In this document: positions 8,640 to 17,392 of the stretch, in pieces | Layout of the letters: every line of letters starts with the position of its first letter | Numbering within the stretch: position 1 is the first letter of the stretch | Assembly: GCF_011753055.1 (NCBI RefSeq) | Contig: NZ_VWWJ01000007.1 | Location: forward strand, 62,001 to 126,000 | DNA from: Burkholderia sp. Ax-1719 | GTDB lineage: Bacteria; Pseudomonadota; Gammaproteobacteria; Burkholderiales; Burkholderiaceae | Direction: 5' to 3' | Length of the DNA: 64,000 bases | The notes under the pieces: model-generated | What the model was told of the DNA's origin: nothing | Seen by the model: only the letters and a program-made list of their open reading frames with translations | Database searches by the model: none | Position numbers and translations under genes: made by a program

Positions 8640-10271
8640 TCAGGCGACGACGATTTCCACCAAGGCTGGCCCCTGTGCAGCCAACGCCTCGCGTAATGCA
8701 CCGGCCAGCGGCGCGGCCTCGCTCACGCGTACGCCCGCGCACCCCATGCCCGCCGCCAGCGTCACGAAATCAAGGCCGGGAAGATCGGTGCCCTGCACCG
8801 GATCGTCCTTCGCAAAGCCAAAAACCGGCGCGAAATCCTGCAAGGCCGCGTAGCGCGAGTTATTGAGGATCACGAAGGTAATCGGCAATGTCCATTGCAC
8901 CGCGCTCCAGATCGCCTGGATCGAATACATGCTGGAGCCATCGCCGATCAAGGCGATCACGCGCTCGCCGGGCCGCGCGAGCGCCGCGCCAACCGCTGCG
9001 GGCATGCCGTAACCCAGACCACCGCTGTCCATTGTCAGGAAGCTGCCTGGGCGCACCATCGGCAGATATGTCTGCATGACCGGCCGCGAACTGGGCGCTT
9101 CTTCCACCACCGGCCCGTGCGGATCGCGCACTTCGGCGAGCGTCTGCAACGCAAATGCCACCGACATGCGCTCGCCTTGTTGCGGCGGCATCGCGCGTGG
9201 CGGCTGTGCGCGCGGCGCGGGCATCGCGCGTTCGGGTCGTGCCGCGCGCGCAAGCAGATCCTGCACGCCCAGCCGCACGTTGCCGACGGCAATCAGGCCT
9301 TCGGGCGTCCAGGCGGCCACGTTGGGATCGTCGATCAACTGGCACAGTTGCGCGCCGGGCGGCACATGCGGCCCCTGGCCTTCGACGTGATACGTGAACG
9401 CGGGCGCGCCGATCGCGAAGATCGCGTCGTGCCCCGCGAGCAGATCGACGATGCGTTCGCGCATCGCCGGCAAGAAACCCGCGAACAGGCGATGGGTTTC
9501 GGGGAAGCTGCAGCGACCGGTCATCGGCGCGACGAATACGCGTGCGCGATGGCGCTCGGCCAGCGCCACGACGTCTTCCACCGCGCCCGCCCGATCCACC
9601 GCGCCGCCCACCACGAAGGCAGGCCGCGCGCAGTCATCGAGCAGCGCGCCGATACGCGCGAGCATCGCCGGTTCGGGGCGCAGCGTGTGCGCGAGTTCGC
9701 GCTGGGCAAGCGGCTCGGCGGGCTGGTCCCAGTCGTCGACCGGAATCGACACGAACACCGGCCCGCGCGGTTCCTGCATCGCCATCGCATAGGCGCGAGC
9801 GATCGCGAGCGGCACGTCCTGGGCGCGCGCCGGTTCGATGCTCCATTTCACATAGGGTTTGGGCAATTCGGCCGCCTGGGTGGCGGCGAGGAACGGGTCG
9901 AACGGCAGGATCGAGCGCGCCTGCTGCCCCGCCGTGATGACGAGCGGCGTGCGGTTGCGGAACGCCGTGAAGATATTGCCCATTGCGTTGCCGACGCCGG
10001 CCGCCGAGTGCAGATTGACCAGCGCCGCGTTACCGGTGCTCTGCGCGTAGCCGTCGGCCATGCCCACCACCACGGCCTCCTGGAGGCCCAGCACGTAGCG
10101 GAAATCAGCGGGGAAATCGCGGAACATCGGCAACTCGGTCGAGCCAGGATTCGCGAAGATCGACGTCATGCCGACGCGGCGCGCGAAATCGATAACCGCG
10201 TCGCGCACGGTCAACGCCGTGTTGCCGGGGGATTGCTGGGATTGAGTCTGCTGCGGCGCGCTACCTGTCAT
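8640..10271 (-). CDS. mdlC: Benzoylformate decarboxylase-like ThDP enzyme
   Basis: 543 residues. The order ANPGSTELPMF, GLQEAVVVGMADGYA, VNLHSAAGVGNAMG and TYHVEGQG reproduces the active-site residues of Pseudomonas benzoylformate decarboxylase: Ser44, Glu65, His88 and His295 here correspond to Ser26, Glu47, His70 and His281. The C-terminal GDGSSMYSIQAIWSA..NN is the thiamine-diphosphate and Mg site. The enzyme should convert benzoylformate or a related 2-oxo acid to an aldehyde and CO2 in the cytoplasm. The gene is the first of a four-gene minus-strand operon and is divergent from a LysR gene. Pro/Gln-rich insertions around residues 345-365 are unlike the Pseudomonas enzyme. No mandelate dehydrogenase is present here. 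Confidence 0.85.
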   Translation of the reverse strand: MTGSAPQQTQSQQSPGNTALTVRDAVIDFARRVGMTSIFANPGSTELPMFRDFPADFRYVLGLQEAVVVGMADGYAQSTGNAALVNLHSAAGVGNAMGNIFTAFRNRTPLVITAGQQARSILPFDPFLAATQAAELPKPYVKWSIEPARAQDVPLAIARAYAMAMQEPRGPVFVSIPVDDWDQPAEPLAQRELAHTLRPEPAMLARIGALLDDCARPAFVVGGAVDRAGAVEDVVALAERHRARVFVAPMTGRCSFPETHRLFAGFLPAMRERIVDLLAGHDAIFAIGAPAFTYHVEGQGPHVPPGAQLCQLIDDPNVAAWTPEGLIAVGNVRLGVQDLLARAARPERAMPAPRAQPPRAMPPQQGERMSVAFALQTLAEVRDPHGPVVEEAPSSRPVMQTYLPMVRPGSFLTMDSGGLGYGMPAAVGAALARPGERVIALIGDGSSMYSIQAIWSAVQWTLPITFVILNNSRYAALQDFAPVFGFAKDDPVQGTDLPGLDFVTLAAGMGCAGVRVSEAAPLAGALREALAAQGPALVEIVVA

Positions 10272-10341
10272 TGCGCGATCTCCTGTCTGTTGAGCCCGTC
10301 AAATCGGGCACGTTGAATCGTCGATCGATTATCAGCGTCCC

Positions 10342-10372
10342 TCGGGTAACCGAAAATTGCCGATTCCGGCAA
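10342..10372. promoter_or_regulatory. Paired inverted repeats, candidate LysR operator
   Basis: Two perfect dyads lie side by side in the divergent mdlC-lysR gap: TCGG-N4-CCGA at 10342-10353 and TTGCCG-N4-CGGCAA at 10357-10372. The second ends 18 bases before the LysR start codon. Position and symmetry fit an autoregulatory LysR binding region. Confidence 0.55.
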
Positions 10373-10390
10373 AAGGCATTACCTTTGGGC

Positions 10391-11317
10391 ATGACTTACA
10401 ACCTCCAGCAACTTCAGGCCTTTGCGACCATCGTCGAGTGCGGCAGCCTAGGGCGGGCGGCGGAAACGCTGCACATCACCCAACCGGCGTTGAGCCGCGC
10501 GGTGCGCCGCCTCGAAGAACAGGTGGGCGCGCCGCTGTTCGAACGCCATTCGCGCGGCATGCATCTGACCGCCGTGGGCGAGGCGCTGCTGCCCCACGCC
10601 ATCCTCCTGCAACGCGAAGCCGAGCAGGCTCGCGAAGAGATCGACGCCATGCGCGGTCTGGCGCGCGGCACGATACGCGTGGGCGCGGTGGGCAGCATAG
10701 CAAGCCTGGTTTTGCCGCTCGCGGTGAGTGGCGTGCTGGCGCGCTGGCCGAATCTGCGCGTGGAAATCATCGAAGGCGTGTGGGACCGGCTCGCCGATGC
10801 GCTCGTCAAACGCGAAATCGATCTAGCCCTGAGCATGGCCGTGCCCGATACCGACGAAATCACAGCCATTGCGGATTGCCGCTGGGAAGACGCCAGCTAC
10901 GTGGTGGCGGCGCTCGATCATCCGCTGCGCAGCACGCCTGGCTTGACGCTCGCGGACACGCTCGACGCGCAATGGGCGATACCGCCGCGCGGCACCGGCC
11001 CATTCGAGCATATGCAGCAGGCCTTCGCGGAACAGGGTCTGGGCTTGCCGAACGTGGTGGTGGAAACGCGCTCGGTGACGGTCCTCAAGAGCCTGGTGGG
11101 CAGCTCCCGTTTCCTGAGCTGGATGGCCTCGACGATGTATGTGACCGAGAGCAAGGCGGGCGTATTCGACACGCTCGAAATGCCCGGCGTGGTGGGACGA
11201 CGCACGCTTACGGCGTTCCGCAGGCGTCAGGGCATCTTGCCGAGCCCGGCAGTGAAGCTGCTCGAACAGTTGCGGCTGCAGACCGCGCAGACCGCGCAGA
11301 CGGCGCAGAGGGCCTAA
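10391..11317 (+). CDS. LysR-family transcriptional regulator of the mdlC operon
   Basis: 308 residues from the ATG at 10391. The frame opens earlier, to 10271, but the conserved LysR N-terminus (YNLQQLQAFATIVECGSLGRAAETLHITQPALSRAVRRLEE) begins here. Helix-turn-helix at about residues 18-45, then the substrate-binding fold. It is divergent from the benzoylformate-decarboxylase operon with a dyad-rich gap, so it probably controls it in response to a pathway compound. The C-terminus carries three exact-to-near 9-bp repeats encoding QTA (11279-11305). Its TAA overlaps the stop codon of the convergent sigma gene by four bases. Confidence 0.85.
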   Translation: MTYNLQQLQAFATIVECGSLGRAAETLHITQPALSRAVRRLEEQVGAPLFERHSRGMHLTAVGEALLPHAILLQREAEQAREEIDAMRGLARGTIRVGAVGSIASLVLPLAVSGVLARWPNLRVEIIEGVWDRLADALVKREIDLALSMAVPDTDEITAIADCRWEDASYVVAALDHPLRSTPGLTLADTLDAQWAIPPRGTGPFEHMQQAFAEQGLGLPNVVVETRSVTVLKSLVGSSRFLSWMASTMYVTESKAGVFDTLEMPGVVGRRTLTAFRRRQGILPSPAVKLLEQLRLQTAQTAQTAQRA

Positions 11318-12657
11318 GCGTCCGGTGAGCTTGCGGGCGCAAGCGATGCGGCGCGCGCGAGCAGCACTTCGCGATCGCGCGTGTTCTGGGTGAGCGCAGC
11401 GGCGCTTTCGAACGCCGCACGCGCTTCTTCGATGCGCCCGAGTTTCGCGAGCAGGTCGCCGCGCACGGCAGGCAGCCACGGATACTGGCGCAGCACCGCT
11501 TCCTCGTCCAACGCTTCGATTAACGCGAGCGCCGCTTGCGGCCCCTGCGCCATACCTACCGCCACCGCCCGGTTCAGGCGCACCACGGGCGACGGATCGA
11601 GGCGCAACAACGCATCGTAAAAGCCGACAATGCGCGCCCAGTCGGTCTGTGCGGCGCTCGGCGCGCTGGCGTGGCAGGCCGAAAGCGCGGCCTGCAGCGC
11701 ATACGGCCCGAGCACGCCCGAAGCCGCCGACGCGCATTGCTGCGCGCGCCCAAGCGCTGCGAAGCCGCGCCGGATCAGCAGCCGGTCCCAGCGCGTGCGG
11801 TCCTGATCCGCCAGCAGCACGGCGCGTCCCGCACGATCCACGCGCGCAGGCAGGCGCGACGCCTGCAACTCCATCAGCGCGGCTAGCCCATGCACTTCGG
11901 CTTCCGCTGGCGCAAGTCCGGCCAGCATGCGGCCCAGCCGCAACGCTTCCTCGCAGAGCGCCGGGCGCATCCAGTCGGCGCCCGAGGTAGCCGCATAGCC
12001 TTCGTTGAAAATCAGATAGATCACTTCGAGCACGGAAGCCAGGCGTTCGGCACGCGCCTTCGCGTCGGGCACTTCGAACGGCACGTTCGCTGCCGCGAGC
12101 GCACGCTTTGCCCGCACGATGCGCTGCGCAACGGTGGCCTCGGGCACCAGAAAGGCCCGCGCGATTTCGGGCGTGCTGAGGCCGCCCAGCAGCCGCAGCG
12201 TGAGCGCCACGCGCTGCTCGCGCGGCAGCACGGGATGGCAGGCGACGAACATGAGCCGCAACAGATCGTCGCCGATTTCGTTCTCGCGCGCGGCGTCGAC
12301 CGTATCGGCGATATCGGGGGCGAAATGCGCCTCCAGCGCTTCAAGATCCGCACCGATCGCTTCGTGCGCGCGGGCGTGCGCGGCCGCGCGCCGCAAGCGG
12401 TCAAGCGCACGATGTTTGGCGGCGGTCATGAGCCACGCTCCGGGGTTGGCGGGGATGCCGCTCGCGGGCCAGCTTTCGAGCGCCGCGACCAGTGCGTCCT
12501 GCGCGGCATCCTCGGCGAGGCCCACGTCGCGCAGCAGACGCGCGGCGTGAGCGATCACGCGCGCGCGTTCGATGCGCCAGACCGCCTCAATCGAACGATG
12601 GATCGCGGCGAGCTTCGCGCCGTCCTGAGCCACGCCCGCGGCCGCATCCTGAGCCAT
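11314..12657 (-). CDS. ECF RNA polymerase sigma factor with C-terminal TPR-like domain (ECF42 type)
   Basis: 447 residues from the ATG at 12657, whose A overlaps the TGA of the preceding VOC gene (TGATG). This translational coupling decides the start over a longer frame to 12759. Region 2 is seen near residues 15-85 (AARLLRDVGLAEDAAQDALVAALESWP) and region 4 near 130-180 (LGGLSTPEIARAFLVPEATVAQRIVRAKRAL). A helical C-terminal half of about 230 residues follows (DUF6596/TPR-like). This architecture next to DGPF/YCII proteins defines the ECF42 group, in which the extension replaces an anti-sigma factor. No anti-sigma gene is present in this operon, in agreement. Confidence 0.88.
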   Translation of the reverse strand: MAQDAAAGVAQDGAKLAAIHRSIEAVWRIERARVIAHAARLLRDVGLAEDAAQDALVAALESWPASGIPANPGAWLMTAAKHRALDRLRRAAAHARAHEAIGADLEALEAHFAPDIADTVDAARENEIGDDLLRLMFVACHPVLPREQRVALTLRLLGGLSTPEIARAFLVPEATVAQRIVRAKRALAAANVPFEVPDAKARAERLASVLEVIYLIFNEGYAATSGADWMRPALCEEALRLGRMLAGLAPAEAEVHGLAALMELQASRLPARVDRAGRAVLLADQDRTRWDRLLIRRGFAALGRAQQCASAASGVLGPYALQAALSACHASAPSAAQTDWARIVGFYDALLRLDPSPVVRLNRAVAVGMAQGPQAALALIEALDEEAVLRQYPWLPAVRGDLLAKLGRIEEARAAFESAAALTQNTRDREVLLARAASLAPASSPDA

Positions 12658-13073
12658 CAATGCGCGCCCTTCTCCACCGCTTCGGGCGACATATACATCA
12701 GCTCCCAGATATGGCCATCTGGATCTTCGAAACTGCGGCCGTACATGGCGTCGCCGCAATCCATCGGCGGCCGCTTCGAGGTGCCGCCTGCCGCCAGCGC
12801 CTTGTCCACCAGCGTATTGACTTCATCGCGCGACTCACACGACAGACAGGTGAGTATTTCGGTCTGCTCGCGAGCGTCCACGAGCTTTTTATCGGTGAAG
12901 GTGCGCATGAAATCCGTAGTGAGCAGCATCGCGAAGATGTTGTCGCCGATCACCATGCAGGCGGCCTTGTCATTGGTGAATTTAGGCTCGAAGCGAAAAC
13001 CAATCGCGCCGAAGAAGTCCATCGAGCGCTTCAGATCGCTCACGCCCAGGTTGACGAAGATGTGCTTGTGCAT
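12657..13073 (-). CDS. VOC-family (glyoxalase/bleomycin-resistance fold) protein
   Basis: 138 residues from the ATG at 13073, with AAGGAAA upstream. MHKHIFVNLGVSDLKRSMDFFGAIGF and FEDPDGHIWELMYM are the N- and C-terminal halves of a vicinal-oxygen-chelate fold close to the PhnB/YaeR-like group. The conserved metal Glu is in WELMYM. It is the third gene of the four-gene sigma operon. Function is unknown; members commonly travel with ECF42 sigma factors, perhaps in detoxification. Confidence 0.85.
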   Translation of the reverse strand: MHKHIFVNLGVSDLKRSMDFFGAIGFRFEPKFTNDKAACMVIGDNIFAMLLTTDFMRTFTDKKLVDAREQTEILTCLSCESRDEVNTLVDKALAAGGTSKRPPMDCGDAMYGRSFEDPDGHIWELMYMSPEAVEKGAH

Positions 13074-13122
13074 GATCGTTTCCTTAATTAACTGAGGTCT
13101 GGATATTGATTCGGAAGCCAAA

Positions 13123-13545
13123 TTATTTAAATTTGCTTTGTGTTTCGAGTTTGCGAAAGCGTTCGATGCTTTCCAGATGTTCGAAGTCATCGAGTTCATA
13201 AAGTTGACGCACTTCGATCTCGCCGTCCATGTCCTTGCCAAAGGGCGCCGGAAACCGCCGCGCCCATTCGAGCGCTTCGTCGCGCGAGCGCACCTGGATC
13301 AGCGTATAGCCAGCGATCAGCTCCTTCGTTTCCGCATACGGACCATCGACGATATCGGGTTTGCCGTCCTTGTAGCGCACGCGAAAGCCGTTCGCACTGG
13401 GCTGCAATCCCGCGGCATCGAGCAGAACGCCCGCTCGCGCCAGTTCCTCGTGGTAAGTGGCCATATCGGCAAAGATGGTTTCGTCCGCGGGTTGCTCGCC
13501 GGCTTCGCTTTGCGCATTGGCGCGCACCATGATCATGAATCGCAT
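13123..13545 (-). CDS. YCII-related DGPF-domain protein
   Basis: 140 residues from the ATG at 13545 (CAGGAG upstream). It contains IVDGPYAETKELIAGYTLIQV, the DGPF signature in the form DGPY, on a ferredoxin-like YCII fold (MRFMIMVRANAQSEAG start). Such proteins are the standard genomic partners of ECF42 sigma factors; their biochemical role is unknown. The gene lies 49 bp before the VOC gene. Confidence 0.85.
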   Translation of the reverse strand: MRFMIMVRANAQSEAGEQPADETIFADMATYHEELARAGVLLDAAGLQPSANGFRVRYKDGKPDIVDGPYAETKELIAGYTLIQVRSRDEALEWARRFPAPFGKDMDGEIEVRQLYELDDFEHLESIERFRKLETQSKFK

Positions 13546-13713
13546 TGCGTGCTCCTGTTCCTGTTTGTGTCGATCGTGTCGATCGTGCGGGTCGCAGGTT
13601 GATGAAAGCGGCATCGTGCGATGCGCTCATTGACACGACGCGCGACGCTCGCATAAATCGACAACACGCCACGATTTTTTTCTCGAACCCAGGGAAAGCA
13701 CCTGGATTTGTGG

Positions 13714-14067
13714 CTAACGGAAGCACGGCCCCGTTTCGCGCACCTCGACGCTTGCCCATTGCGCCGCCGGGCAGGCTCGCGCGACGGCCAGCGCGTCTTC
13801 GCGCGTGGCGCAATTGACCAGGAAATAGCCGCCGATCATCTCTTTCGCTTCGGAAAACGGGCCGTCCACGATGCTCGTGCGCCCTTCGCGTATCTCGATG
13901 CGCGCGGCATCGGTATCGGAAACCAGCGATTGCACGTCGAGCAGCACGCCACGCGCGTCGAGTTCTTCCGCGAATTCCACCATGCGCGCGTAGAGCGCTT
14001 CGCCTTCGGCTTGAGTACGCGATTCGCGCTGGCCGCGCGGCTCGCTAATAAGCAGCAGGTATGCCAT
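13714..14067 (-). CDS. Second YCII/DGPF-domain protein
   Basis: 117 residues. MAYLLLISEPRGQ opens a YCII fold, and IVDGPFSEAKEMIGGYFLVNC is the exact DGPF signature. GGAG precedes the ATG at 14067. This is the first gene of the operon DGPF-DGPF-VOC-sigma. The two DGPF proteins are diverged paralogues, not recent duplicates. Confidence 0.85.
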   Translation of the reverse strand: MAYLLLISEPRGQRESRTQAEGEALYARMVEFAEELDARGVLLDVQSLVSDTDAARIEIREGRTSIVDGPFSEAKEMIGGYFLVNCATREDALAVARACPAAQWASVEVRETGPCFR

Positions 14068-14378
14068 GTAGTGCCTACTCCATAAGATCCGTCACGGTTC
14101 AGGAAGCTGACGCGTCGTAAGCATAGCGCGCGTAGCGATCCTGTTCGCCAGCACAGCGCAATGCGCCCCCGAATCCGAGCGATCACCACCATTGCCCCAT
14201 CTGCTCAATATGAAAGATCTTTAATCCTTGCGGCATTCAAGGCCCCCACCTCCCATCGCTATCCTGCTGGACAGCTGAATCCGCCGTCACGATCGCCCGG
14301 CAATCAGCGCGCGACAGCAGGCCTGCGCCACGCCAGGGCGCGTACGGCACTTTCCATATTTGATGAAGGATGGGATTC
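14068..14378. other. Divergent intergenic region, sigma operon and mntH
   Basis: 311 bp with no convincing gene. It must hold the promoters of the DGPF operon (minus) and of mntH (plus). A 10-bp perfect palindrome AAAGATCTTT lies at 14213-14222. I could not find a classical MntR box or a yybP-ykoY riboswitch core by eye. Confidence 0.5.
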
Positions 14379-15686
14379 ATGAGCACCGGACAACCCGCTG
14401 GTTTGACCGAGCGGACCACGCGCGCCATACAGGACGTGCTCGCAGGAAAAAAGAAAGGCGTGTTGACACGGCTTCTGTTCGCTGGGCCCGCCGTGATTGC
14501 GTCGATTGCCTACGTCGATCCCGGCAATTTCGCGACCAATCTGCAGGCGGGCGCAGAATTTGGCTATTCGCTGCTTTGGGTCGTGCTCTCGGCCAATATC
14601 ATTGCGATGCTTTTTCAGGCCTTATCGGCAAAGCTTGGCATCGTGACGCAAAAGAATCTCGCCCAGATTTGCCGCGAGCAATTACCGCGCAAACTTGTCT
14701 ACGCAATGTGGGCCGTCAGCGAGATTGCCGCCGTCGCTACCGATCTCGCCGAATTTCTGGGCGGTGCAATCGGCCTGTCCCTGCTCCTGCATCTCCCGCT
14801 CGTGGAAGGCATGATCATCACCGGCATCGTCACTTATGCAATCCTGCTGATGGAACAACAGGGCTATCGCCCCATCGAACTCGCTATCGGCGCGTTCGTG
14901 TCGATCATCGCGTTGTGTTATCTGCTGGAGATGCTGGTGGCACCCGTTTCATGGGGCGCTGCGGTGCACGGCATGCTGGTTCCGCATCTGGGTTCGAGCC
15001 AGGCGCTGGCCGTTTCCGCCGGCATTCTGGGTGCCACGGTGATGCCTCATGCCATCTATCTGCATTCCGGTTTGACGCAAAACCGCGCCCCGGCAAAAAA
15101 CAACGTTGATCGTCGCAAACTGCTCAGCTTCTCGAATAAGGAAACGGTGATCGCGCTGACGCTTGCAGGCATGGTCAACATGGCGATGGTGGTCATGGCT
15201 TCCGCAGCCTTCCATGCCGGTCACGCCGATATCGCCGAAGTCGAGACGGCTTACCGCACGCTCACTCCATTGCTGGGTGCGGGCGCCGCTGCTGTGTTTC
15301 TGGTTTCGCTGCTCGCTTCCGGGATTTCCAGTTCGGTGGTCGGCACGATGGCCGGGCAAATGATCATGCAAGGCTTCGTGGGCTTCCCTATTCCCGTCTG
15401 GATCCGCCGCCTCGTGACGATGTTGCCAGCTTTCGCGGTGATTGCACTGGGCGTGAATGCCACTGACGCACTCGTCTACAGCCAGGTTGTCCTGAGCTTC
15501 GCCTTGCCGGTGCCGATGATCGCCTTGATCGTCTTTACGAGCCGACGCGACATCATGGGAGAATTCGTTAATAGCCGTGGCACACGCCTGGCAGCACTCG
15601 CGGGTACGACCGTCGTGCTCATTCTGAATACCGTTCTGATTCTGCAGACGTTTGGCGTTGCCATTCCTGGCTTGCCCGCGGCGTAA
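14379..15686 (+). CDS. mntH: Nramp-family divalent metal (Mn2+) transporter
   Basis: 435 residues from the ATG at 14379, which has GAAGGA 8 bases upstream; the ATG at 14370 overlaps that ribosome site and is less likely. Eleven helices are expected. Helix 1 has AYVDPGNFATN (Asp47, Asn50) and helix 6 has GATVMPHAIYLHSG (Met222, His224). These are the canonical Nramp metal ligands, and the Met favours transition metals. Nramp carriers import Mn2+ with H+. The gene stands alone on the plus strand, followed by a long hairpin. Twelve kilobases away lies a bicupin that needs Mn, which makes Mn supply a plausible role here. Confidence 0.92.
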   Translation: MSTGQPAGLTERTTRAIQDVLAGKKKGVLTRLLFAGPAVIASIAYVDPGNFATNLQAGAEFGYSLLWVVLSANIIAMLFQALSAKLGIVTQKNLAQICREQLPRKLVYAMWAVSEIAAVATDLAEFLGGAIGLSLLLHLPLVEGMIITGIVTYAILLMEQQGYRPIELAIGAFVSIIALCYLLEMLVAPVSWGAAVHGMLVPHLGSSQALAVSAGILGATVMPHAIYLHSGLTQNRAPAKNNVDRRKLLSFSNKETVIALTLAGMVNMAMVVMASAAFHAGHADIAEVETAYRTLTPLLGAGAAAVFLVSLLASGISSSVVGTMAGQMIMQGFVGFPIPVWIRRLVTMLPAFAVIALGVNATDALVYSQVVLSFALPVPMIALIVFTSRRDIMGEFVNSRGTRLAALAGTTVVLILNTVLILQTFGVAIPGLPAA

Positions 15687-15720
15687 AATAACGCGGCGGC
15701 CTCCGGCAGCAGCATGACCG

Positions 15721-15773
15721 GGCGCTGTCCATTCTGGTGGTCCTTGTTGAGAACCACCAGAATGGACAGCGCC
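15721..15773. terminator. 21-bp perfect stem-loop after mntH
   Basis: Left arm 15721-15741 (GGCGCTGTCCATTCTGGTGGT) is perfectly complementary to the right arm 15753-15773, with an 11-base loop. There is no U-tract on either strand. It lies between mntH and the next plus-strand gene. Termination is the simplest role, but the arm is unusually long. Confidence 0.5.
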
Positions 15774-15836
15774 TGTTCTGGTTTGTAGACCATTACGCCG
15801 CTCACGAGCCTTCGAACCGACAACCACGGCGAACAC

Positions 15837-16589
15837 ATGCACCCATTGGCCCATATTCTGGTCGTGGACGATGATCCCGCCATGCGGGAACTCATTGGCG
15901 ACTATTTGAAGGAAAACGACTTTCGTGTCGCGACTGCCGCAACGGGCGCGGAAATGGCGGCTGCACTCACTGAACACGCCCTCGATCTGGTCGTGCTCGA
16001 CCTGAAACTGCCGGATGCCGATGGCACGCAGATCGCCCGGCGCGTGCGCGAGACCTCGTCGCTGCCGATCATCGTCGTCACCGGGCGTCTGGATGAAGCC
16101 GATCGCGTCATGGCGCTGGAATTAGGCGCAGACGACTATCTGACCAAGCCGTTTAGCCTTCGGGAACTGCTCGCCAGGATTCGCACGGTGTTGCGCAGAG
16201 CGTCGACGACGGCGGCCGCCGCAACGACAACCGGGCGCCATGCTGACGCACGCGCCTATCGGTTCGATGGTTGGGAATTGAATATCGGTACGCGCCGGCT
16301 GACCTCGCCGGGCGGCGAAGCCATCGTCCTCACGAATGGCGAATTCTCGCTTCTGACCGCCTTTCTTTCCGCGCCGGGACATATCCTGTCGCGCGATCAA
16401 TTGCTGGAAGCGAGCCGCATGTATGACGATGTGTACGACCGGTCGATCGACGTGCAGATACTGCGGCTACGCCGGAAGATCGAGGTCGATCCTTCGAATC
16501 CCCGATACATCAAGACCGTGCGCGGGGCGGGATATATATTCTTCGATCAGGTGGAAAAAGTCAGTTCCGCGTCGATACAACCCAGGTAA
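15837..16589 (+). CDS. OmpR-family response regulator (orphan)
   Basis: 250 residues. The receiver has the acidic cluster VVDDD at 9-13, the phospho-acceptor Asp55 in VVLDLKLP, Thr in VVTGR and Lys in LTKPFS. The C-terminal winged helix carries TNGEFSLLTAFLSAPGHILSRDQLLE and RLRRKIEVDPSNPRYIKTVRGAGYIF. It should be a phosphorylation-activated DNA-binding protein. No kinase is adjacent. The nearest is the hybrid kinase at 18.9 kb, separated by tat genes on the other strand. It resembles KdpE/TorR-type regulators; the target is unknown, and mntH or the divergent tat locus are candidates. Confidence 0.9.
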   Translation: MHPLAHILVVDDDPAMRELIGDYLKENDFRVATAATGAEMAAALTEHALDLVVLDLKLPDADGTQIARRVRETSSLPIIVVTGRLDEADRVMALELGADDYLTKPFSLRELLARIRTVLRRASTTAAAATTTGRHADARAYRFDGWELNIGTRRLTSPGGEAIVLTNGEFSLLTAFLSAPGHILSRDQLLEASRMYDDVYDRSIDVQILRLRRKIEVDPSNPRYIKTVRGAGYIFFDQVEKVSSASIQPR

Positions 16590-16603
16590 TCGACGCGTAC
16601 GAC

Positions 16604-17392
16604 TCAGTTGCTGGCGCAACGATTGTCTTCGCTATCTTCAGATGCGTCATTGCGCGGCCTGACGAAACATCTCGCCGCAATCATGCCGACTTCGTATAGT
16701 GCAATCAGCGGCACTGCTAGAATCAATTGCGAAAATACATCGGGCGGCGTGACGACCGCTGAAACAACAAACGCCCCCACTACCACATAGGCGCGATTGG
16801 ACCTCAACTGCGCCACGCTCACCAGCCCGATGCGCACCAGCAAGACCACGCAAACCGGCACCTCGAATGTCACGCCAAACGCCACGAACATCGTCATCGC
16901 AAAGCTCAGGTATTTGTCGACGTCGGTGTTCATCGCTGCGCCCAATGGCGCGTTATAGTGCGCCATGACGCGCAGGATATTCGGGAAAACGACGAAATAA
17001 GCAAATGCCATGCCGCACAGAAAGAGCGCGTAGCTACTGCACACGAGCGGCGCAATCAGCCGCTTTTCGTGCTGATAAAGCCCTGGCGCGATAAACGCCC
17101 ACAGTTGATACAGCACGAAAGGCAGCGCAATGAGGAAGGCAACCAGGAGCGTCACCTTCATCGGCGCAAAGAAGGAACCGGTCACGTCCGTGACGATCAG
17201 TTTGCCGTCATGTGGCAAGTTTTCCATGAGCGGCCGGGCAAGCAAACGGAAGATATCGGGCGCCCAATAAACCAGACAAAGGAATGGCACCAGCACCGAA
17301 ATCCCGGCGCGAACGATGCGGGTGCGCAATTCGACCAGGTGTGAGATCAGCGACTCGGATTCGGGCGCTGCTGCGGGTATGAGTTCGTTCAA
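16604..17392 (-). CDS. tatC: Sec-independent protein translocase TatC
   Basis: 262 residues if it starts at the TTG at 17392, which overlaps the TGA of tatB in the form TTGA. The open frame continues to 17563 inside tatB but without family similarity. Six helices are expected. SLISHLVELRTRIVRAG contains the conserved N-terminal Glu involved in signal recognition, and the P-rich periplasmic loop FFAPMKVTLLVAFLIALPFVLYQLWAFIAPGLYQHEK is diagnostic. TatC is the receptor for twin-arginine signal peptides in the inner membrane. The family is usually about 250-260 residues, in agreement with the TTG start. Confidence 0.92.
   Translation of the reverse strand: MNELIPAAAPESESLISHLVELRTRIVRAGISVLVPFLCLVYWAPDIFRLLARPLMENLPHDGKLIVTDVTGSFFAPMKVTLLVAFLIALPFVLYQLWAFIAPGLYQHEKRLIAPLVCSSYALFLCGMAFAYFVVFPNILRVMAHYNAPLGAAMNTDVDKYLSFAMTMFVAFGVTFEVPVCVVLLVRIGLVSVAQLRSNRAYVVVGAFVVSAVVTPPDVFSQLILAVPLIALYEVGMIAARCFVRPRNDASEDSEDNRCASN

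Noticed and set aside
8895..10316. A 473-residue plus-strand frame opposite mdlC
   Set aside because: Antisense shadow of the decarboxylase; His/Arg-rich and without motifs.
14068..14378. Manganese riboswitch or MntR site upstream of mntH
   Set aside because: I looked for the yybP-ykoY core and for an MntR-like dyad and found neither convincingly; only a 10-bp palindrome remains.
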